Assembly (NCBI GenBank): GCA_947038135.1
Contig: CAMQVM010000039.1
Coordinates: 1 to 9,930, forward strand
Length of the DNA stretch: 9,930 nucleotides
Direction: 5' to 3'
Source: an uncultured Rikenellaceae bacterium
Lineage (GTDB): Bacteria > Bacteroidota > Bacteroidia > Bacteroidales > Rikenellaceae
The notes below the pieces were generated by a model. That model worked only from the letters and a program-made list of their open reading frames with translations. It was not told the origin of the DNA and did not search any database. Position numbers and translations under genes: made by a program. Position 1 is the first letter of the stretch, and every line of letters starts with the position of its first letter. This document shows positions 7,492 to 9,930 of the stretch, piece after piece.

Positions 7492-7585
7492 GTATCTACT
7501 TGTTTAATTTGTTGTTGACATAATTGTTATTGACGTGTATTGTTGTTATATATGTTTAATTTGTTTGTTGTATTCAAGTAGGTAC
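7492..7585. repeat. Short inverted repeat with internal direct repeats
   Basis: GTATCTACTTG (7492-7502) and CAAGTAGGTAC (7575-7585) are inverted copies with one mismatch in 11. Within them, TGTTTAATTTGTT occurs twice in direct orientation (7501-7513 and 7553-7565, 52 apart), and TTGAC occurs at 7515 and 7530. The 94-base block has no coding capacity. It could be a remnant of a small element, a regulatory cluster or a transcribed structure. Confidence 0.4.
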
Positions 7586-7651
7586 GCTTTTTATTTGCGA
7601 TAATTATATAAACACATCTATCACATAAGCTTCTTATTTCACACCCATATC

Positions 7652-7897
7652 TCACTTATTCTCTGTTATACTACTACAACTATTTATATCTACTATCTCA
7701 AACACTTCAACATCAAGAGCCTTTGCTATTTTATAAAGGTTCTTTAATGTTAAATTAGTTCGCCCCGCCTCAATACGTGACATATTCGATTTCTCGAAAT
7801 TACATGCTGCTGCTAAGTCTTGCTGACTCACATTTTTTACCACTCTAAGCCCTTTGATTCTATGCCCAACAGCTATTAAAAAATCTATTTCTGTCAT
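7652..7897 (-). CDS. Small XRE-family helix-turn-helix transcriptional regulator
   Basis: An 81-residue cytoplasmic DNA-binding protein that consists almost entirely of one HTH_3/Cro-C1 domain. The helix-turn-helix spans about residues 22-42 (NVSQQDLAAACNFEKSNMSR), followed by the family signature RIEAGRTNLTLKNLYKIAKALDVEVFEIVDI. No sensor or peptidase domain is attached. The ATG at 7897 is chosen because MTEIDFLIAVGHRIKGLR begins the usual fold. The frame can be extended to an ATG at 7957, but those 20 codons would cover the predicted divergent promoters and half of the palindrome. It is divergent from the lipoprotein gene, with a palindrome between them that is a natural candidate for its operator. 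Its likely role is a local repressor; the signal is unknown. Confidence 0.88.
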   Translation of the reverse strand: MTEIDFLIAVGHRIKGLRVVKNVSQQDLAAACNFEKSNMSRIEAGRTNLTLKNLYKIAKALDVEVFEIVDINSCSSITENK

Positions 7898-7913
7898 AAT
7901 TTTACGATTATAT

Positions 7914-7943
7914 TTTGAATACAAAGAAAATTTTATATCTTTG
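7914..7943 (+). promoter_or_regulatory. Bacteroidota promoter for the lipoprotein gene
   Basis: This is the best promoter match in the window: a -33 TTTG (7914-7917), an 18-base spacer, and a -7 TATCTTTG (7936-7943). Transcription should start near 7950, exactly at the left end of the 18-bp palindrome, about 49 bases before the ATG at 7999. Confidence 0.7.
7922..7929 (-). promoter_or_regulatory. Possible -7 box for the XRE gene
   Basis: CAAAGAAA reads TTTCTTTG on the minus strand, one mismatch from TAnnTTTG. Transcription would start near 7915, 18 bases before the ATG at 7897. It overlaps the divergent lipoprotein promoter, and the palindrome falls on its upstream (-33 to -50) side. Confidence 0.4.
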
Positions 7944-7949
7944 CATATG

Positions 7950-7967
7950 GTTATCATATATGATAAC
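7950..7967. promoter_or_regulatory. Perfect 18-bp palindrome, probable operator of the XRE regulator
   Basis: GTTATCATATATGATAAC is a perfect two-fold palindrome of 9+9 bases. It begins at the predicted transcription start of the lipoprotein gene, seven bases past its -7 box, and lies upstream of the presumed XRE promoter. A second small palindrome, CATATG (7944-7949), abuts it. A dimeric XRE protein bound here could block lipoprotein transcription and adjust its own. This is inference from position and symmetry. Confidence 0.6.
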
Positions 7968-7998
7968 TTTTAATTTATTAATCATTTAATCAAAAATT

Positions 7999-8391
7999 AT
8001 GAAAAAAATTATCTACATTGTCTCTTCAGGTTTTCTATTATGTTCTTGTGCTTCAATATTCTCAGGATCTAGAAAAAGTATCATTATCGACTCAAATGTA
8101 AAAGAGAAGTCGACCCTAACAATCGATGGTAACAAACACAAAGACATCTCGTTTCCTTATTCTGTTAAAGTAAAAAGAGGATTTAACTCGTCGGTAGTAA
8201 AGGGCGAGATTGACGGGTATGAACCTGCAATGTTGCACATAGAAAAGACATTTAACCCTGTGTCAATTATCAATTTAGGCAGTATTTTAGGATGGGGAAT
8301 TGACGCTGCAACAGGAGCGATGATGAAGCCTGAATATAATAACTACGATTTAGAGTTTGGTCCAATAAAGAAACAAGAGAAAAAAGACTAG
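7999..8391 (+). CDS. Small lipoprotein, PEGA-like/glycine-rich C-terminus
   Basis: A 130-residue predicted lipoprotein of unknown function. The N-terminus MKKIIYIVSSGFLLCSCAS has a type II signal peptide with lipobox LCSC and acylated Cys17; an extra Cys15 lies just before it. There is no acidic surface-export signal after Cys17, so a periplasm-facing outer-membrane site is likely. CASIFSGSRKSIII, a beta-rich PEGA-like stretch (TLTIDGNKHKDISFPYSVKV), and then IINLGSILGWGIDAATGAMM resemble small lipoproteins that begin CA-x-I-F-x-G and carry a G-W-x-x-D-x-x-T-G-A segment near the end. The charged tail is KKQEKKD. It has its own promoter and terminator, and is divergent from the XRE gene that probably controls it. 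No catalytic residues are recognised. Confidence 0.8.
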   Translation: MKKIIYIVSSGFLLCSCASIFSGSRKSIIIDSNVKEKSTLTIDGNKHKDISFPYSVKVKRGFNSSVVKGEIDGYEPAMLHIEKTFNPVSIINLGSILGWGIDAATGAMMKPEYNNYDLEFGPIKKQEKKD

Positions 8392-8432
8392 TAGTATATA
8401 ATACTTAACCATAAGGTATACAATAAATTTAT

Positions 8433-8475
8433 CACCTCGAAAATAAGCTACTTATTATTTCCGAGGTGTTATTAT
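8433..8475 (+). terminator. Terminator of the lipoprotein gene
   Basis: CACCTCG (8433-8439) pairs with CGAGGTG (8462-8468). The inner AAATAAG (8441-8447) pairs with CTTATT (8451-8456) around a CTA loop. A T-rich tail (TTATTATT) follows. It starts about 40 bases after the lipoprotein stop and isolates that gene from the one at 8630. Confidence 0.75.
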
Positions 8476-8585
8476 TATTATAAAACTACAGCTTTTTCAC
8501 ACCACTTACAAGCCTTAATTTAATGGAAAAAGGGCTATAATATATAAATTAACAGATAAATACTGAAACCTATCCATTTTTTTAC

Positions 8586-8593
8586 TATATTTA
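8586..8593 (+). promoter_or_regulatory. Weak -7-like box for the 359-aa gene
   Basis: TATATTTA resembles TAnnTTTG except for its last base and lies 36 bases before the ATG at 8630. No TTTG -33 is visible. The upstream terminator means this gene needs its own promoter, and this is the best candidate. Confidence 0.25.
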
Positions 8594-8629
8594 CCGAATA
8601 TATAAAAAAAATATTATTATAATATCGTT

Positions 8630-9709
8630 ATGACGAAACCATTATCGCCAAATATTAAGGTGCCGATTTACAAAAAACCTGAGTCGGGAAAGAAAAATTC
8701 GCTAGAGATTGAAATATACCTCGGATCAGACTTCAAGGAGTACATTGTAAATGTTGTTGGCAATGGCGAAAACACAGCTAAAGACCACCTGCGCCACTTA
8801 AGACGCATAGCACGTACATTTAACCATGTTAGCTTTGGCAGAGCTATTCACGACAACGAAAGTAGCTTAAACTACCTAGAATGTGTTCTGAACCTACTGT
8901 CAATAGAAGGCTTAAAAGAGGGAGATGATGTTTTATCAAAAAGCGCTATTCGCAACATGAAAGCAGCATTAAACGCCTACCTTGGATTTATTGACACTAC
9001 ACTACCTAGCGATAGTAACATACTTGCAAACTATCACAACCAAGAGAAAGTTTGTCATAACCACTATATCGACGATAACGTTTCGTACTCTTTTGATAAA
9101 AAGGAGCTATTTACAAAATTCAAATTTAGGTTTGCAACTCAAGAGATATTAGACACACCAATCTTTTTTCAAATAAGCTTCATTCAGAAGCTTTTTAACA
9201 CAAAGGGTGGTGAAGCTAGAGTGTTTTTTAATGATTGGCTAGATCAGATGATCAACAACATAAAAGTAATAACTGAGCATAAAACCTACTACCTTGAAGA
9301 CATTGATGGAATAGATATTCTTAATTCTCCTGACAGCTGCATAAACTATGTTATTGTAAAGGATGAAAAGATAGACCTTATGACACCTACAAAAGGTGGC
9401 AGTACTAGTGAAATGAGCACAGACAAACTTCAAGATATAGAACTGCATCATATTAAGCCTTTAAGAGAGATACTAAAGGAAAATGAACATACACTTAAGG
9501 GTTTAAAAATCCTGACAGACTATGTTAGCTCATACACAGGTAGCAGCGACCTACGACAATCTGCAGGAGAACGAGCAGCCGAAGTGATGGGTTCACTACT
9601 TGATAATGAAGAGCTTATTGAACTGCTTAAATTAGACTTAAACACTATTGGTGAACAGACAGAAATAGTGCTGATGGACAGAAATGAAACCGCCGAAAAA
9701 GAGGATTAA
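8630..9709 (+). CDS. Uncharacterised 359-aa protein, possible degenerate HNH-like C-terminal region
   Basis: A soluble-looking protein with no signal peptide or membrane segment; I do not recognise a named family with confidence. The N-terminal part (about residues 48-122) is helical: AKDHLRHLRRIARTF, then SAIRNMKAALNAYLGFI. This resembles small helical domains that precede nuclease modules in some defence and restriction-type proteins. The middle (about 155-245) is mixed, with QISFIQKLFNTKGGEARVFF, NDWLDQMINNIKVI and YYLEDIDGIDI. Near the C-terminus, ELHHIKPLREILKENEHTLK (His273, His274) looks like the first strand-turn of an HNH nuclease (D/H-H-x-x-P), and IVLMDRNETAEK at the end resembles the closing HNH segment, with Thr where Asn would be expected. 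No Cys-x-x-Cys pairs are present. The gene is monocistronic between two terminators. The nuclease idea is inference only. Confidence 0.8.
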   Translation: MTKPLSPNIKVPIYKKPESGKKNSLEIEIYLGSDFKEYIVNVVGNGENTAKDHLRHLRRIARTFNHVSFGRAIHDNESSLNYLECVLNLLSIEGLKEGDDVLSKSAIRNMKAALNAYLGFIDTTLPSDSNILANYHNQEKVCHNHYIDDNVSYSFDKKELFTKFKFRFATQEILDTPIFFQISFIQKLFNTKGGEARVFFNDWLDQMINNIKVITEHKTYYLEDIDGIDILNSPDSCINYVIVKDEKIDLMTPTKGGSTSEMSTDKLQDIELHHIKPLREILKENEHTLKGLKILTDYVSSYTGSSDLRQSAGERAAEVMGSLLDNEELIELLKLDLNTIGEQTEIVLMDRNETAEKED

Positions 9710-9730
9710 TTTAGCCTACTCCAAAACTAA

Positions 9731-9766
9731 AAACAGACTTAAATCTTAGATCTAGGTCTGTTTTTT
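9731..9766 (+). terminator. Rho-independent terminator of the 359-aa gene
   Basis: AAACAGAC (9731-9738) pairs with GTCTGTTT (9756-9763). The stem continues inward through TTAAATC and GATCTAG with a wobble and a mismatch, around a TTA loop, and the right arm runs into six T residues. It begins 21 bases after the stop codon. Confidence 0.88.
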
Positions 9767-9856
9767 AATTTTGAATTGCCTTGTAATACATATCAAACTA
9801 ATGAAACATCCAACTTAGAGGAGAGGTTACTAAATTGATAAAAAGCAAAGTATCTA

Positions 9857-9927
9857 GGCTGATTCGCAAAACCTCGGTTTTGTGAATCAGCCAGCTCCCG
9901 AAGGGAGCCACCAAGCGCCTAAGGCGC
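9857..9927. repeat. Array of three consecutive hairpins at the right edge
   Basis: Three inverted repeats lie almost end to end. First is GGCTGATTCGCAAAACC (9857-9873) with GGTTTTGTGAATCAGCC (9876-9892), 17 bases with one G-T pair and a 2-base spacer. Second is GCTCCC (9894-9899) with GGGAGC (9903-9908), loop GAA. Third is GCGCC (9915-9919) with GGCGC (9923-9927), loop TAA. The block is clearly richer in G and C than its surroundings and may continue past the edge. It is not the terminator of the preceding gene, which lies at 9731-9766. Confidence 0.7.
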
Positions 9928-9930
9928 GTA

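Larger units (their letters stand above)
7275..7651. other. Gene-free AT-rich region with nested short repeats
   Basis: This gap of about 380 bases lies between the ftsK start and the end of the XRE gene. No coding region of useful length is visible. Apart from the ftsK promoter it carries a near-repeat ATTACTCT(g/a)TTAA at 7381-7393 and 7443-7455, a palindrome at 7466-7478, and the repeat cluster at 7492-7585. The stretch 7500-7580 is rich in T and G and poor in C on the plus strand. No tRNA or known RNA family is recognised. Confidence 0.6.

Noticed and set aside
7275..7651. tRNA or known small RNA gene in the gap between ftsK and the XRE gene
   Set aside because: No cloverleaf, no conserved T-loop sequence and no recognised RNA family motif could be found. 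Only short repeats are present.
7898..7957. N-terminal extension of the XRE protein to an ATG at 7957 (101 aa form)
   Set aside because: The extra codons would cover the predicted promoters of both divergent genes and half of the palindrome, and the added residues do not belong to the HTH fold. The ATG at 7897 is preferred.
9835..9885. Tiny ORF starting TTG (MIKSKVSRLIRKTSVL) after a GGAGAGG sequence
   Set aside because: It is only 16 codons, Bacteroidota rarely rely on Shine-Dalgarno sequences, and the frame ends inside the first hairpin. Most likely chance.
9857..9930. CRISPR repeat or start of a CRISPR array
   Set aside because: The hairpins differ from one another in sequence and stem length, there are no regularly spaced identical repeats, and no cas gene is present in the window.

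Overview
The window looks like a chromosomal segment of an AT-rich, probably anaerobic member of the Bacteroidota, most likely Bacteroidales. The signs are: repeated promoter -7 boxes of the TAnnTTTG type ahead of genes; almost no Shine-Dalgarno sequences; an exported protein with a CarboxypepD_reg-like N-terminus of the kind found on SusC/TonB-dependent receptors; an ftsK-lolA gene pair; and a rubrerythrin. The species cannot be named from sequence alone.

Layout. 1-306 (-) is the 5' end of a secreted protein with a carboxypeptidase-regulatory-like domain, running off the left edge. 307-799 is a divergent intergenic region with promoters in both directions and a doubtful small membrane ORF. 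800-1999 (+) is a class I PLP aminotransferase, and 2102-2590 (+) is a DUF456 membrane protein with its own promoter. A strong bidirectional terminator (2801-2844) separates these from a minus-strand cluster read in the order ftsK (7274-4062), lolA-like (4056-3493), rbr (3466-2891), with gaps of 5 and 26 bases, probably cotranscribed at least in part. 7275-7651 is a gene-free, repeat-containing AT-rich region. Then comes a divergent pair, a small XRE-type repressor-like gene (7897-7652, -) and a small lipoprotein gene (7999-8391, +). Between them lies a perfect 18-bp palindrome at the predicted lipoprotein start site. A stand-alone gene of unknown function (8630-9709, +) with a possible degenerate HNH-like motif follows and ends in a clear terminator. 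The window closes with three consecutive hairpins (9857-9927), the start of what may be a structured repeat.

The left two thirds are housekeeping: amino-acid metabolism, chromosome segregation, lipoprotein trafficking and peroxide defence. The right third (7275-9930) looks more accessory. Its most interesting parts are the XRE/lipoprotein pair with a likely shared operator, the uncharacterised 359-residue protein, and the hairpin array at the right edge. None of these proves a new system.
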